DNA of 64,000 nucleotides from assembly GCF_030064675.1 (NCBI RefSeq), contig NZ_CP116413.1:6232001-6296000 (forward strand), given 5' to 3'. A program made the translations under genes and the position numbers. Source of the DNA: Crossiella sp. CA-258035. GTDB taxonomy: Bacteria > Actinomycetota > Actinomycetes > Mycobacteriales > Pseudonocardiaceae. Under the pieces are notes generated by a model, which saw only the letters and a list, made by a program, of their open reading frames with translations, had not been told where the DNA came from and did not search any database. Below, one piece after another: positions 35,268 to 43,631 of the stretch. The stretch's first letter is position 1. Every line of letters starts with the position of its first letter.

Positions 35268-36269
35268 CTATCTGGACTGCACGAACCGGACCACCCCGAT
35301 GGTGGCCGCGGCCAGCCCGGTGCACAGCAGCAGCACCAGCAGGATCATCCCGCCGCCACCGGCGTCGTCGGCCCAGGAGGAGGAGCTGGCGTTGGCCACG
35401 TCCCGCTGCTGCGGCGGCTCCACCGGCTCGCCGGCCGGCGCGGCCGGGGTCGGCTTGGCCCGCACCGAGGGCTTGGGCGCGGCCGGCGCCTTGGTGGTGT
35501 CCGGCGGCGCGGCGGCCCCGGCACTGGAACTGGGCGCGGCCGAGGGCGGTGGCGCGGCGCCGGGGTTGGGCGGCAGTGGCAGCTCCTGGAAGTTGACCAG
35601 CCTGGTGCTCTCCAGCAGCGTCATGTGCCGCATCACCGCGTTGATGCCCTCCTGGGCGAACTCGCGGACCAGGTTGTTGCGACTGCCGGAGCGGACCGCG
35701 GCGACCACGGTGAAGACCTTGCCGTGCGCGGCGCGCAGCCGGTCGGCGAAGAGCTGGTCGAACGCCTCGCCGGTGGCCCCGCGCAGCTCGGCCATCCAGC
35801 CCTGCTGGTCGGGACTGGCCTCATCGGGCAGCGGGACGCCGAGGGTGGCGGCCACCTTCTTGACCCTGGTGTCCAGCACCTCGTGGTCCTTCATGATCAG
35901 CCTGCCCACCTCCTTCACCCGCGGTGCCGCCGCCCTGACCTGGGCTTCATCGCCCATGGGCATCTCCCAGAGGCCGGCCTGGCGCACCTTGACCAGCAGG
36001 TCGCGGTCGGCGGGCCCGAGCGGGCCGTAGTTGGTCTGCTCCCAGCCGGGCCCGGAGGTCTCGTCGTCCGGCTGGGTGACCGGCTGGGTGGGCGCCGGTT
36101 TGGCCGATGGCGGTGGTGCGGCCGGTTTGGAGCTGGCGGGGGGTGGCGGCGCCCCGGTGGTCTCGTCGGCCAGCGCGGCCCCCGCGGGGGCGAGCGCGAC
36201 GGCCGCGGCGGCGACGGTGAGCGCGCTGCCCCGTAGGAGCCGGGTGCGGACGGATCGGTCAGTTGCCAC
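35268..36269 (-). CDS. Secreted, membrane-anchored DUF4142 protein
   Basis: The 333-residue protein has a Sec signal (LLRGSALTVAAAAVALAPAGAALADE), a Pro/Ala-rich spacer, a DUF4142 helical bundle (about 75-225, e.g. DRDLLVKVRQAGLWEMPMGDEAQ, VKEVGRLIMKDHEVLDTRVKKVAATLGVPLP), a second Pro-rich spacer and a C-terminal membrane helix (GGGMILLVLLLCTGLAAATIGVVRF). DUF4142 has a ferritin-like fold of unknown function. It is displayed outside the membrane on flexible arms. The GTG at 36269 is favoured because GGAGG lies eight bases upstream; an in-frame ATG at 36284 has no such site. It overlaps the lipoprotein gene and is co-transcribed with it. Confidence 0.85.
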   Translation of the reverse strand: MATDRSVRTRLLRGSALTVAAAAVALAPAGAALADETTGAPPPPASSKPAAPPPSAKPAPTQPVTQPDDETSGPGWEQTNYGPLGPADRDLLVKVRQAGLWEMPMGDEAQVRAAAPRVKEVGRLIMKDHEVLDTRVKKVAATLGVPLPDEASPDQQGWMAELRGATGEAFDQLFADRLRAAHGKVFTVVAAVRSGSRNNLVREFAQEGINAVMRHMTLLESTRLVNFQELPLPPNPGAAPPPSAAPSSSAGAAAPPDTTKAPAAPKPSVRAKPTPAAPAGEPVEPPQQRDVANASSSSWADDAGGGGMILLVLLLCTGLAAATIGVVRFVQSR

Positions 36270-36798
36270 TTGCGTTGCCTCCATTCGCCGGTGCCGCCGC
36301 CTTCTTGCCGTCGGGGGTGGCCGCGTGCCAGGTGCCGCCCTTGCCGTGTCCGTTGGACTCGCCGGGCCTGGCGTCCTTGGCGAAGCGGTACAGCGGCCAG
36401 CCGCCCACGGTGACCTGCTGTTCGCCGTCGGCGCGCAGGATCGTGTTGACCAGCGCCGGATCGATCCCCTCGACCTGGAAGTTGCCGTTGGCGAGCACGG
36501 GTGGCCACTGCGCGGCGCAGGCGTCGACGCAGTTGGACTTCGCCGGTTTGGCGGTGTCCTTGTCGAATCGGTACAGGGTGTAGCCCTCGTGGTCGGTGAT
36601 TACCGAACCAAGTCCGGCGACCTGCCTGGCGTGCATCAACGAGCTTTCGTGGCCGGGCTGGAAACTCGCCGGGACCTCGCCGGAATCGCCGCTGCCGCCG
36701 GCCCTGGGGGCGCCGTCCCCGCCACAGGCGGCGGTGGACAATGCGGCGGCGAAGGCTATCGCCGCCAACGCGGGGGCCTTACTGCCGCTGATTTTCAT
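36259..36798 (-). CDS. COG4315-type secreted repeat lipoprotein
   Basis: The 179-residue protein has a lipoprotein signal ending ALSTAACGG (lipidated Cys near residue 26). It has two copies of the COG4315 secreted repeat: GSVITDHEGYTLYRFDKDTAKPAKSNCVDACAAQWPPVL and VTVGGWPLYRFAKDARPGESNGHGKGGTWHAA. The family is common beside ECF sigma factors and redox proteins, but its function is unknown. The second repeat lacks the Cys pair seen in the first. The ATG at 36798 with AAAGG upstream is preferred to a GTG at 36816. It is divergent from the ECF sigma factor gene. Confidence 0.87.
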   Translation of the reverse strand: MKISGSKAPALAAIAFAAALSTAACGGDGAPRAGGSGDSGEVPASFQPGHESSLMHARQVAGLGSVITDHEGYTLYRFDKDTAKPAKSNCVDACAAQWPPVLANGNFQVEGIDPALVNTILRADGEQQVTVGGWPLYRFAKDARPGESNGHGKGGTWHAATPDGKKAAAPANGGNASGN

Positions 36799-36937
36799 CT
36801 CGGTCACCTTTCCCACTGCACATCACGCCCAACGCCCTGGACTACGGATCTCCCTCAGGGGTGGTTCAGGACCAAATCCGCGATTACCGAAAAAAGGTGA
36901 TCTGGGTCACATACGAGGTATGAAACTACGCTGGGTC

Positions 36938-37519
36938 ATGCCCGGGGCACAGCACGATGTCGCCATGCCAGAGCAACTTCGCGTCCACCACCGCAGAGCC
37001 CACGGCCCCGCGCATCCGGGCGCGGAACTCCTCGAGTGGCTCGACCTGAACTTCGGCAGGCGGCTGCTGCGGTTCACCACCGCACTCACCGGCGGCGACC
37101 GCCAGTGGGCCGAGGACGTGGTTCAGGAGACCTGGCTGCGCGCCTGGCGCAACGCCGGGAAGCTGCGCCCGGAGGCCGATGAGGTGCTGCCGTGGCTGTT
37201 CACCGTGGCCAGGCGGATCGTGGTGGACGGGGTCCGCCACCGCAAAGCCCGGCCCACCGAGGTGGACCTGACCCAGCTGGGCGAGGCCACCGTGCGGGAT
37301 GAGGCCGAGCACGTGGTCATCAGCATCACCGTGGCCGACGCGCTCAACCAGCTGAGCAAGGAGCACCGGGAGGCCATCCGGGAGACCTACCTGCGCGACC
37401 GCACGGTCAACGAGGCGGCCCGCATCCTCGGCGTGCCACCGGGAACGGTGAAGTCCCGGGTCTACTACGGCCTGCGCATGCTCAACCAACTGCTCCAGGA
37501 GCGAGGCGTCACCCGGTGA
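36938..37519 (+). CDS. ECF-type RNA polymerase sigma factor
   Basis: The 193-residue protein shows sigma region 2 (FGRRLLRFTTALTGGDRQWAEDVVQETWLRAWRNAG), the following LPWLFTVARRIVVDGVRHRKARP, and region 4 (LSKEHREAIRETYLRDRTVNEAARILGVPPGTVKSRVYYGLRML). It directs transcription of a small regulon in response to an envelope signal. No anti-sigma gene is adjacent, so control may come from the divergent lipoprotein and DUF4142 proteins or from elsewhere; this is a guess. The start is uncertain: ATGs at 36920, 36938 and 36965 are in frame and none has a clear ribosome site. Confidence 0.88.
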   Translation: MPGAQHDVAMPEQLRVHHRRAHGPAHPGAELLEWLDLNFGRRLLRFTTALTGGDRQWAEDVVQETWLRAWRNAGKLRPEADEVLPWLFTVARRIVVDGVRHRKARPTEVDLTQLGEATVRDEAEHVVISITVADALNQLSKEHREAIRETYLRDRTVNEAARILGVPPGTVKSRVYYGLRMLNQLLQERGVTR

Positions 37520-37677
37520 CCCCACCCCGCGTGTTGGCCGATCTCGCACGGTGTGTTGGCCGATCTCGTACCGTGTGTTGGCCGAAGTCGCACGGTGTGT
37601 TGGCCGGTGTGGACCGGGCTGGTGGGATCCAGCCGTCCACAACGGCCAACACCGCGTACGACTTCGGCCAACACTCG
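37520..37677. repeat. Convergent-gap inverted repeat cluster B (22-base units)
   Basis: The 158-base gap between the convergent sigma factor and GH1 stops holds four forward 22-base units around GTGTTGGCCGA (from about 37528), a spacer, and two inverted units (CGGCCAACACC near 37643 and CGGCCAACACT near 37665). It belongs to the same family as clusters A and C and is likely a bidirectional terminator. The GH1 stop codon abuts the last unit. Confidence 0.85.
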
Positions 37678-39111
37678 CTAGTCGGTGGGGACCGCGTTGT
37701 CGGTGACGACCTTGGCGTAGGCGTGTGCGGAGTCCTTGAGGGTGCGGGCCTGGGTGGCGAAGTCGACGTGCACCAGGCCGAAGCGCTTGTCGTAGCCGAA
37801 GGCCCACTCGAAGTTGTCCAGCAGCGACCAGGCCAGGTAGCCGCGCACGTCCACGCCGGCCTGGATGGCGGCGTGCACCGCGCGCAGGTGCGCCAGCAGG
37901 TAGGCGGTGCGCTCGGGGTCGTGCACCTGGCCGTCCGGGCTTACCTCGTCGGGGAAGGCCGAGCCGTTCTCGGTGACCAGCAACGGCATGCCCGGCGCCT
38001 GCTCGGCCAGCCAGCGCAGCAGGTCGGTCAGCGCGGCGGCCTCCTGCTCCCAGCCGGTGTGGGTCAGCGGGCCCTCCGGCGGCAGGATCTCCACCCCGCG
38101 CAGGCCCGGCAGCGCGCCGGGGGTCTCGAACAGCGGGTCGGCGGCGGGGGCCACCCTGGTGGGGTTGTAGTAGTTCACGCCGAGCCAGTCGATCGGCGCG
38201 GCGATCTCGGCCAGGTCGCCGTCCCGGATGGCCGGGGCCAGCGCGTTGAGGTGGGCCACCTCGGAGAGCACGTCGGCCGGGTAGTCCCCGCGCAGCACCG
38301 GTTCCAGGAACAGCCTGCCGGAGAGGCCCTCGACCTTGCGCGCGGCCGCCAGGTGCGCCTCGTCGGCCACCGCGGGCCTGGCCGTGCTGAAGTTGAGCAC
38401 CAGCGAGAACTGCTGGCCCGGCCGGGCCTGCGCGCGCATCGCGGTGGTCGCCCGCCCGTGCGCCAGCAGCAGGTGGTGCGCGGCCACCAGCGCCGAGGCC
38501 GGGTCGGCGATGCCGGGGGCGTGGATGCCGATGCCGTAGCCCAGGTAGGCCGGGCAGAACGGCTCGTTGAGCGTGGTCCACTGCTTGACCCGGTCGCCGA
38601 GGTGGGCGTGCGCGATCCGGGCGTACTCGGTGAAGTGGTCCACGGTGTCCCGGTTGACCCAGCCGCCCTTGTCCTGCAACGCCTGCGGCAGGTCCCAGTG
38701 GTAGAGCGTCACCATCGGCTCGATGCCGGCTTCCAGCAGGGCGTCCACCAGCCGGTCGTAGAAGGCCAGTCCGCGCGGCTCGGCCGGGCCGGTGCCGGTG
38801 GGCTGGATGCGGGGCCAGGCAAGGGAGAACCGGTAGCTGGACACGCCGAGCCGCTTCATCAGCGCGATGTCCTCGGGGTACCGGGTGTAGTGCTCGCAGG
38901 CGGGTTCGCCGGTGTCACCACCCTCCACCTTGCCGGGAGTGGCCGCGAAGGTGTCCCAGATGGACGGTCCTCGACCGTCCACTGTGGTCGCTCCCTCGAT
39001 CTGGAACGCCGAGGTCGCGGTGCCCCAGACGAATCCCGGCGGGAAGGCCAGCGGTGCTCGGCTGGCGGCCGGCGCGGCGACGGAGCGGTCGGCAGAGTCG
39101 GTTGTGGTCAA
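37678..39111 (-). CDS. GH1 beta-glucosidase
   Basis: The 477-residue glycoside hydrolase family 1 enzyme shows FPPGFVWGTATSAFQIEGA (the N-terminal family signature), the acid/base motif TLNEP and the nucleophile motif LLVTENGSAF, plus SLLDNFEWAFGYDKRFGLVHVDF near the end. No signal peptide is present, so it cleaves cellobiose or other beta-glucosides inside the cell after import. A TTG at 39111 is the start; GAGGGG overlapping the stop of the upstream permease is the ribosome site. It is the last gene of a four-gene ABC operon, matching the cebEFG-bglC arrangement of streptomycetes. Confidence 0.92.
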   Translation of the reverse strand: MTTTDSADRSVAAPAASRAPLAFPPGFVWGTATSAFQIEGATTVDGRGPSIWDTFAATPGKVEGGDTGEPACEHYTRYPEDIALMKRLGVSSYRFSLAWPRIQPTGTGPAEPRGLAFYDRLVDALLEAGIEPMVTLYHWDLPQALQDKGGWVNRDTVDHFTEYARIAHAHLGDRVKQWTTLNEPFCPAYLGYGIGIHAPGIADPASALVAAHHLLLAHGRATTAMRAQARPGQQFSLVLNFSTARPAVADEAHLAAARKVEGLSGRLFLEPVLRGDYPADVLSEVAHLNALAPAIRDGDLAEIAAPIDWLGVNYYNPTRVAPAADPLFETPGALPGLRGVEILPPEGPLTHTGWEQEAAALTDLLRWLAEQAPGMPLLVTENGSAFPDEVSPDGQVHDPERTAYLLAHLRAVHAAIQAGVDVRGYLAWSLLDNFEWAFGYDKRFGLVHVDFATQARTLKDSAHAYAKVVTDNAVPTD

Positions 39112-39118
39112 GTTCCCC

Positions 39119-39955
39119 TCATCCCTTGACGGCGCCCTGCATGATCCCGCCGACGATGTGCCGGGCGAGCAGCAGGAACAGCGCGATCACCGGCAGCACA
39201 CCCAGTGTGGCCCCGGTCAGCATCAGCGAGTAGTCGGTGTAGTAGCCGCTGGCCAGCGTGGACACCGCGACCTGCACGGTCGGGCTGTCGTTGGGGTCCA
39301 GCACGATCAGCGGCCAGAAGTAGTCGTTCCAGGCGGTCATGAAGGTGAGCATGCCCAGCACCGCGGCCTGCGGGCGGATCGCGGGCAGGGCGACGGTGAA
39401 GAAGGTGCGCAGCACCGAGCAGCCGTCCACCCTGGCCGCCTCGATCAGCTCGTGCGGCACGGTCTCCTCGCAGGCCTGGCGCATCATGAACACGCCGAGC
39501 GCGCCCACCAGCGCGGGCAGGATGACCGCTTGGAGCTGGCCGTACCAGTCCAGCTCGGACATCAGCATGTACAGCGGGATCACGCCCAGCTGGGTGGGCA
39601 CCATCGCGGTGCCGACCACCACCAGGAACAGCGAGTCCCGGCCACGGAAACGCAGGCGGGCGAAGGCGAACCCGGCCAGCGAGGACAACAGCACGTTGGC
39701 CACCGCCACGGTGGAGGCGATGATCAGCGAGTTCTGGATGGCCAGCCAGAAGTCCACGGTGTCGAAGACCCTGGCGATGTTGGCGAACAGGTTCCCGCCG
39801 GGGATCAGCGGCGGCACCTTGTCGCCGATCGCGGAGTTGTCCTTGGAGGCCACCACGAAGGAGAAGTACAGCGGGAACACCGAGGCGAGCAGGAACGCCG
39901 AGAGCAGGCCGTAGACCAGGAAACCCGGCCGTCGAGTGGTCGGCACCGGCCTCAC
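39119..39955 (-). CDS. Cellobiose-type ABC transporter permease (CebG/MalG-like)
   Basis: The 278-residue permease has six predicted membrane helices and the binding-protein-dependent transport signature EAARVDGCSVLRTFFTVALPAIRP, with the C-terminal RHIVGGIMQGAVKG typical of MalG-like subunits. The GTG at 39955 overlaps the stop of the MalF-like gene by four bases. It forms the membrane pore with that protein. No ATPase is encoded in the operon; in streptomycetes the shared ATPase MsiK serves such systems, and the same is likely here. Confidence 0.92.
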   Translation of the reverse strand: MRPVPTTRRPGFLVYGLLSAFLLASVFPLYFSFVVASKDNSAIGDKVPPLIPGGNLFANIARVFDTVDFWLAIQNSLIIASTVAVANVLLSSLAGFAFARLRFRGRDSLFLVVVGTAMVPTQLGVIPLYMLMSELDWYGQLQAVILPALVGALGVFMMRQACEETVPHELIEAARVDGCSVLRTFFTVALPAIRPQAAVLGMLTFMTAWNDYFWPLIVLDPNDSPTVQVAVSTLASGYYTDYSLMLTGATLGVLPVIALFLLLARHIVGGIMQGAVKG

Positions 39956-40917
39956 CCCTTGGACGCGATACGCCGCGCCAGCGTGAAGTTGACCAGGGCG
40001 AAGACCAGCACCACCAGGAACAACACCCAGGCGATGGCGGCGGCGTACCCGGCGTCGAACAACCGGAAACCCTTCTCGTACAGGTACATCGTCAGCGTCT
40101 GGAACTGCCGGTCGCTGCCGCCGACGCCGGAGGCGCCCTTGGGGTCGAACAGGGTCGGCTCGACGAACAGTTGCATGCCGCCGATGGTGGAGACCACGAT
40201 GGTGAACAGGATCGTGGGCCGGATGCTGGGCACGGTGATGGACCAGAACATCCGCCACCGGGAGGCGCCGTCCACGGTGGCCGCCTCGTACAGCTCCCGT
40301 GGCACCGACTGCATCGCGGCCAGGTAGAGCAGCGCGTTGTAGCCGGTCCAGCGCCACATCACCATCGCGCTGACCGCCAGGTGCGAGGACCAGGAGTCGG
40401 CCTGCCAGTTGACCCGGTCCAGGCCGATGAGCTCCAGCAGGTAGTTCACGATGCCGAAGTCGCGGCCGAAGATCTGGGTGAACACCAGCGCGACCGCGAC
40501 CACCGAGACCACGTTGGGCAGCAGCAGCCCGGCCCGCCAGAAGGTCCGCCCGCGCAGCCCCCGGTCCAGCAGCGCGGCCAGGCCCAGCGCGGCCAGCAGC
40601 TGGGGCACGGTGGAGAGCAGGAACATGCTCACCGTGTTGCCCAGCGCGTTGTAGAAGTTCGGGTCGCCGAACAGGGCGGTGTAGTTGTCCAGGCCGACGA
40701 AGCCCTGCTCGCCGTCCACCAGCTGCCAGTCGTGCAGCGACACCCACGCGGTGTAGAGCAGCGGGAACAGCCCGAAGGCCCCGAAGATCAGGAAGAACGG
40801 GCTGACGAACAGGTACGGGGTGAACTTGGCGTCCACACGGGCCAGCGGCCACCGCCGCCTGCGCGACGACGGCTGCTGGGGTGTCCGAAGTGGACGGTCG
40901 GTGACCGGGGCCGCCAT
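39952..40917 (-). CDS. Cellobiose-type ABC transporter permease (CebF/MalF-like)
   Basis: The 321-residue protein has six membrane helices (first YLFVSPFFLIFGAFGLFPLLYTAWVSL) and the coupling loop YEAATVDGASRWRMFWSITVPSIRP that contacts the ATPase. It pairs with the downstream MalG-like protein, with a four-base overlap, and follows the binding-protein gene by four bases. Its long Arg-rich N-terminus before the first helix is normal for the family. Confidence 0.92.
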   Translation of the reverse strand: MAAPVTDRPLRTPQQPSSRRRRWPLARVDAKFTPYLFVSPFFLIFGAFGLFPLLYTAWVSLHDWQLVDGEQGFVGLDNYTALFGDPNFYNALGNTVSMFLLSTVPQLLAALGLAALLDRGLRGRTFWRAGLLLPNVVSVVAVALVFTQIFGRDFGIVNYLLELIGLDRVNWQADSWSSHLAVSAMVMWRWTGYNALLYLAAMQSVPRELYEAATVDGASRWRMFWSITVPSIRPTILFTIVVSTIGGMQLFVEPTLFDPKGASGVGGSDRQFQTLTMYLYEKGFRLFDAGYAAAIAWVLFLVVLVFALVNFTLARRIASKG

Positions 40918-40921
40918 CGAG

Positions 40922-42196
40922 CTACTTCACCTCGTTGCGGGACTGGGTGACCGCCTCGCCGAAGCCCGCCTCCGGAGTGGCCTTGCCCTGCTCGATCCGG
41001 GCCAGCGCCTCGTTGAAGCGCGGGCGGACCTTGGAGTCCTTGGTGCCGCGGTAGTTCGGCTTGAGGCTGTCGGCGGAGGAGGCGAAGATCTGGCCGACCG
41101 GCGCGTCGTTGTAGTACGGGTCGACCTTGCCGAGCACCTCGGGGTCCTTGTAGACCGAGGGCTCACTGGGCAGGTTGCCGGTCTTGGCGAAGATCTTCTT
41201 CTGCTGCTCGGGCGCGGTGAGGTACTTGGCGACCTCGTAGGCTTCCTTGGTGTTCTTGCCCTGCTTGGGCACGGTCAGGAACGAGCCGCCCCAGTTGCCG
41301 CTGCCGCCGGGCACCGAGGTGACGTCCCACTTGTCCGCGGCTTCGTCACCGGCGCCGGACTTGATCTGGGCCAGCGCCCAGGCCGCGCAGGTCTCGGTGG
41401 CGAAGCTGCCCTGCTTGAGTGCCACGGTCCACTCCGGGGTGAACGGCTTGACGCCCGCGGTCAGGCCCTTGGCGCCCATCGCACCGGCCAGCAGGAAGGC
41501 GTCCTTGACCGCCGGGTTGGTGTCGGCGATGAAGCGGTCGTCTGCCTTGGCGAAGTAGCCTTCCTCGCTCTGGTTGAGCTTGGCGGTGAAGATGTTCTCC
41601 GCGGAGCCGGCAAACTTGGCCTTGGTGACCTTCTCCTTGAACCGCTCGCCGACCTTGGCGTAGTCGGCCCAGGTCGGCCACAGCTTGGCCACCTCGTTGC
41701 GCTCGGTGGGCAGACCGGCCTCGGCGAAGAGGTCCTTGCGGTAGCACAGCGCCAGGCTGCCCATGTCGGTGCCCAGGCCCATCACGAAGTTGCCGTCGTC
41801 GAGGATGCCCTGGTTCCACTTCCAGGACACCCACTGGTCCTTGAGGTCCTTGGCGCCCAGCTCGGCCAGGTTGACGAACTTGTCCTTGGAGGTGCGGAAC
41901 TGGGCCAGCCAGCCTTCCTCGATGGCGACCACGTCGGCCGCGCCCCTGCCCCCGGCGAGCTGGGTGGCCAGCTGCGAGTGGTGGGCGTCGAACTCCAGCT
42001 TGCGCGCCTCCAGCTTGATGTTGGGGTGCGCCTTCTCGTAGTCGGCGAACAGCGCCTCGTAGCCGAAGTCGCTGAACGTGCCCACGGTGATCTTGATCTT
42101 GCCGTCGTCCGCGGAACCACCACAGGCGGCGGTTCCGGTGGCCAGGACGGCGGCAGCCGCGAGCGCCACCGCCCGGCGCGTCGCGATGTTGGTCAT
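40922..42196 (-). CDS. Sugar ABC transporter substrate-binding lipoprotein (CebE-like)
   Basis: The 424-residue family 1 solute-binding protein has a lipoprotein signal (TRRAVALAAAAVLATGTAACGG, lipidated Cys near residue 25) and family segments such as FADYEKAHPNIKLEARKLEF and VVAIEEGWLAQF. Together with the permeases and the GH1 enzyme it should bring in cellobiose or short cello-oligosaccharides. The ATG at 42196 has GGAGG five bases upstream. Its promoter region carries a 20-base palindrome, the likely LacI-type operator. The exact sugar is inferred from the cluster layout. Confidence 0.9.
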   Translation of the reverse strand: MTNIATRRAVALAAAAVLATGTAACGGSADDGKIKITVGTFSDFGYEALFADYEKAHPNIKLEARKLEFDAHHSQLATQLAGGRGAADVVAIEEGWLAQFRTSKDKFVNLAELGAKDLKDQWVSWKWNQGILDDGNFVMGLGTDMGSLALCYRKDLFAEAGLPTERNEVAKLWPTWADYAKVGERFKEKVTKAKFAGSAENIFTAKLNQSEEGYFAKADDRFIADTNPAVKDAFLLAGAMGAKGLTAGVKPFTPEWTVALKQGSFATETCAAWALAQIKSGAGDEAADKWDVTSVPGGSGNWGGSFLTVPKQGKNTKEAYEVAKYLTAPEQQKKIFAKTGNLPSEPSVYKDPEVLGKVDPYYNDAPVGQIFASSADSLKPNYRGTKDSKVRPRFNEALARIEQGKATPEAGFGEAVTQSRNEVK

Positions 42197-42252
42197 TGGT
42201 CCTCCTCGACCGGGGTGTCGAGCTGTTGATCGGCAACTGGATCGGCGATACT

Positions 42253-42272
42253 GAGTGAGAGCGCTCTCACTC
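42253..42272. promoter_or_regulatory. LacI/CebR-type operator, perfect 20-base palindrome
   Basis: GAGTGAGAGCGCTCTCACTC is perfectly symmetric and centred on AGCGCT. Its inner 14 bases TGAGAGCGCTCTCA agree at 12 of 14 positions with the CebR operator TGGGAGCGCTCCCA known in streptomycetes. It lies 57 bases upstream of the binding-protein start, where a repressor would block transcription. Confidence 0.8.
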
Positions 42273-42358
42273 TTGGGTGGCCGGGGTCACATGTCAAGTC
42301 ACGACCGAAGATCCGACATCGTTCCGTGACCGGTTCCGCCCAGCTCACAGCCTCGGCA

Positions 42359-42372
42359 TGGGAGCGCTTCCG
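42359..42372. promoter_or_regulatory. Second CebR-like operator near the regulator gene
   Basis: TGGGAGCGCTTCCG matches the CebR consensus TGGGAGCGCTCCCA at 12 of 14 bases and sits 70 bases upstream of the LacI-type gene start. It suggests autoregulation. The two sites together explain most of the 42197-42441 gap. Confidence 0.6.
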
Positions 42373-42441
42373 CGCAGGTGGGCGGGCAAGTCGACCGGTT
42401 ACGCTTGGCGGGAACACGACAGCGGGAACAGGGGTGCGCAA

Positions 42442-43464
42442 GTGGCGGAACGACCGGCCCGGCCGACGCTGGAGGATGTCGCCGCGCACGCGGGCATCTC
42501 CAGGGCGACCGTCTCCCGCGTGGTCAACGGCGCGAGCCGGGTGAGCGCGCGGACCAGGGAGACCGTGCAGCGCGCGGTGGCCGAGCTGGGCTACCGGCCC
42601 AACCAGGCCGCGCGCTCGCTGGTCACCCGGCGCACCGGCACCCTGGCGGTGGTGCTCTCCGAACCGGGCGAGAAGCTGTTCGAGGACCCGTTCTTCGCCG
42701 CGGTGATCCGCGCCGCGCACCACGAACTGTCCACTGTGGACGCCCAGATGGCGCTGCTGATCGCCCGCTCCCCCGAGGAGGTCGAGCGGGTGGTGCGGTT
42801 CCTGGCCTCCGGGCACACCGACGGCGCGCTGCTGTTCACCCCGCGCCGCGGCGACCCGCTGCCGGATGCGGTTCGCTCGCTGGGCATCCCGGTGGTCTTC
42901 GGCGGCCGCCCGTGGCGCGGCGAGCAGGGCCTGGACGTGGTCACGGTGGACAACGAGGGCGGCGCCCGCGCGGCCACCGAACTGCTGATCGCCCAGGGTC
43001 GCAAGCGGATCGTGACGGTGTGCGGCCCCGCCGACCAGGCCGCCGCGGTGGACCGGCTCACCGGCTGGCGCACCGCACTGGGCCTGGCCGGAGCCGAGGC
43101 CGCACACTGCTCCGCCCCCGCGGAGTTCAACCTGGAGGGCGGCGAGCGCGCGATGACTGAACTGCTGGCCCGGGTGCCGGACCTGGACGGGGTGGTCGCG
43201 GCCAGCGACCTGATGGCGGTGGGCGCGCTGCGGGTGCTGCGCGCGGCCGGTCGCCGGGTGCCCGAGGACGTTGCGGTGGTGGGCTTCGACGACCTGCCCT
43301 CGGTGGTGCAGCAGGCCCAGCCGAGCCTGACCACCATCCGCCAGGACCCCGGCGCGCAGGTCCGCGAGATGGTCGCCATCCTGCGCGAACGCCTGCGCGG
43401 CAACGAGGTCGCCCATCCCAACCGCATGCTCCCGGTCGAGCTGGTCCGCCGGGACTCGGCCTAG
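42442..43464 (+). CDS. LacI-family repressor (CebR-like)
   Basis: The 340-residue protein has a LacI helix-turn-helix (PTLEDVAAHAGISRATVSRVVNGASRVSARTRETVQRAVAELGYRPNQAARSLV) and a periplasmic-binding-like sugar domain (TDGALLFTP, VVTVDNEGGARAATELLIAQG, VPEDVAVVGFDDLPSVVQQAQPSLTTIRQ). The GTG at 42442 has GGGG eight bases upstream, and the frame before it carries no protein signature. It should repress the divergent uptake and beta-glucosidase operon until cellobiose or a related sugar binds. Two matching operators lie between the genes. Confidence 0.92.
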   Translation: MAERPARPTLEDVAAHAGISRATVSRVVNGASRVSARTRETVQRAVAELGYRPNQAARSLVTRRTGTLAVVLSEPGEKLFEDPFFAAVIRAAHHELSTVDAQMALLIARSPEEVERVVRFLASGHTDGALLFTPRRGDPLPDAVRSLGIPVVFGGRPWRGEQGLDVVTVDNEGGARAATELLIAQGRKRIVTVCGPADQAAAVDRLTGWRTALGLAGAEAAHCSAPAEFNLEGGERAMTELLARVPDLDGVVAASDLMAVGALRVLRAAGRRVPEDVAVVGFDDLPSVVQQAQPSLTTIRQDPGAQVREMVAILRERLRGNEVAHPNRMLPVELVRRDSA

Positions 43465-43631
43465 CCCCCCACCCGAGTGTTGGCCGTTGTCGTACGGAGT
43501 GTTGGCCGAACTCGTACGGTGTGTTGGCCGGTTTCGCCGCACCGACGGACCCCTGCCGTCCACAACGGCCAACGACCCGTACGAGTTCGGCCAACACGGG
43601 GTACGAGAACGGCCAACACGGCGGGGGTGGG
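43465..43631. repeat. Convergent-gap inverted repeat cluster C (22-base units)
   Basis: The 167-base gap between convergent LacI and phytoene synthase stops holds three forward units around GTGTTGGCCG (from 43475), a spacer, and three inverted units ending near 43624. GAACTCGTACGGTGTGTTGG-type and its complement can pair to a long stem. The spacer end GCCGTCCACAACGGCCAAC is identical to that in cluster B. Probable bidirectional terminator of the same family. Confidence 0.85.

Noticed and set aside
35185-36236. Long plus-strand frames opposite the DUF4142 gene
   Set aside because: The minus strand carries a signal peptide, a DUF4142 domain, a membrane anchor and a proper ribosome site; the plus frames are shadows.
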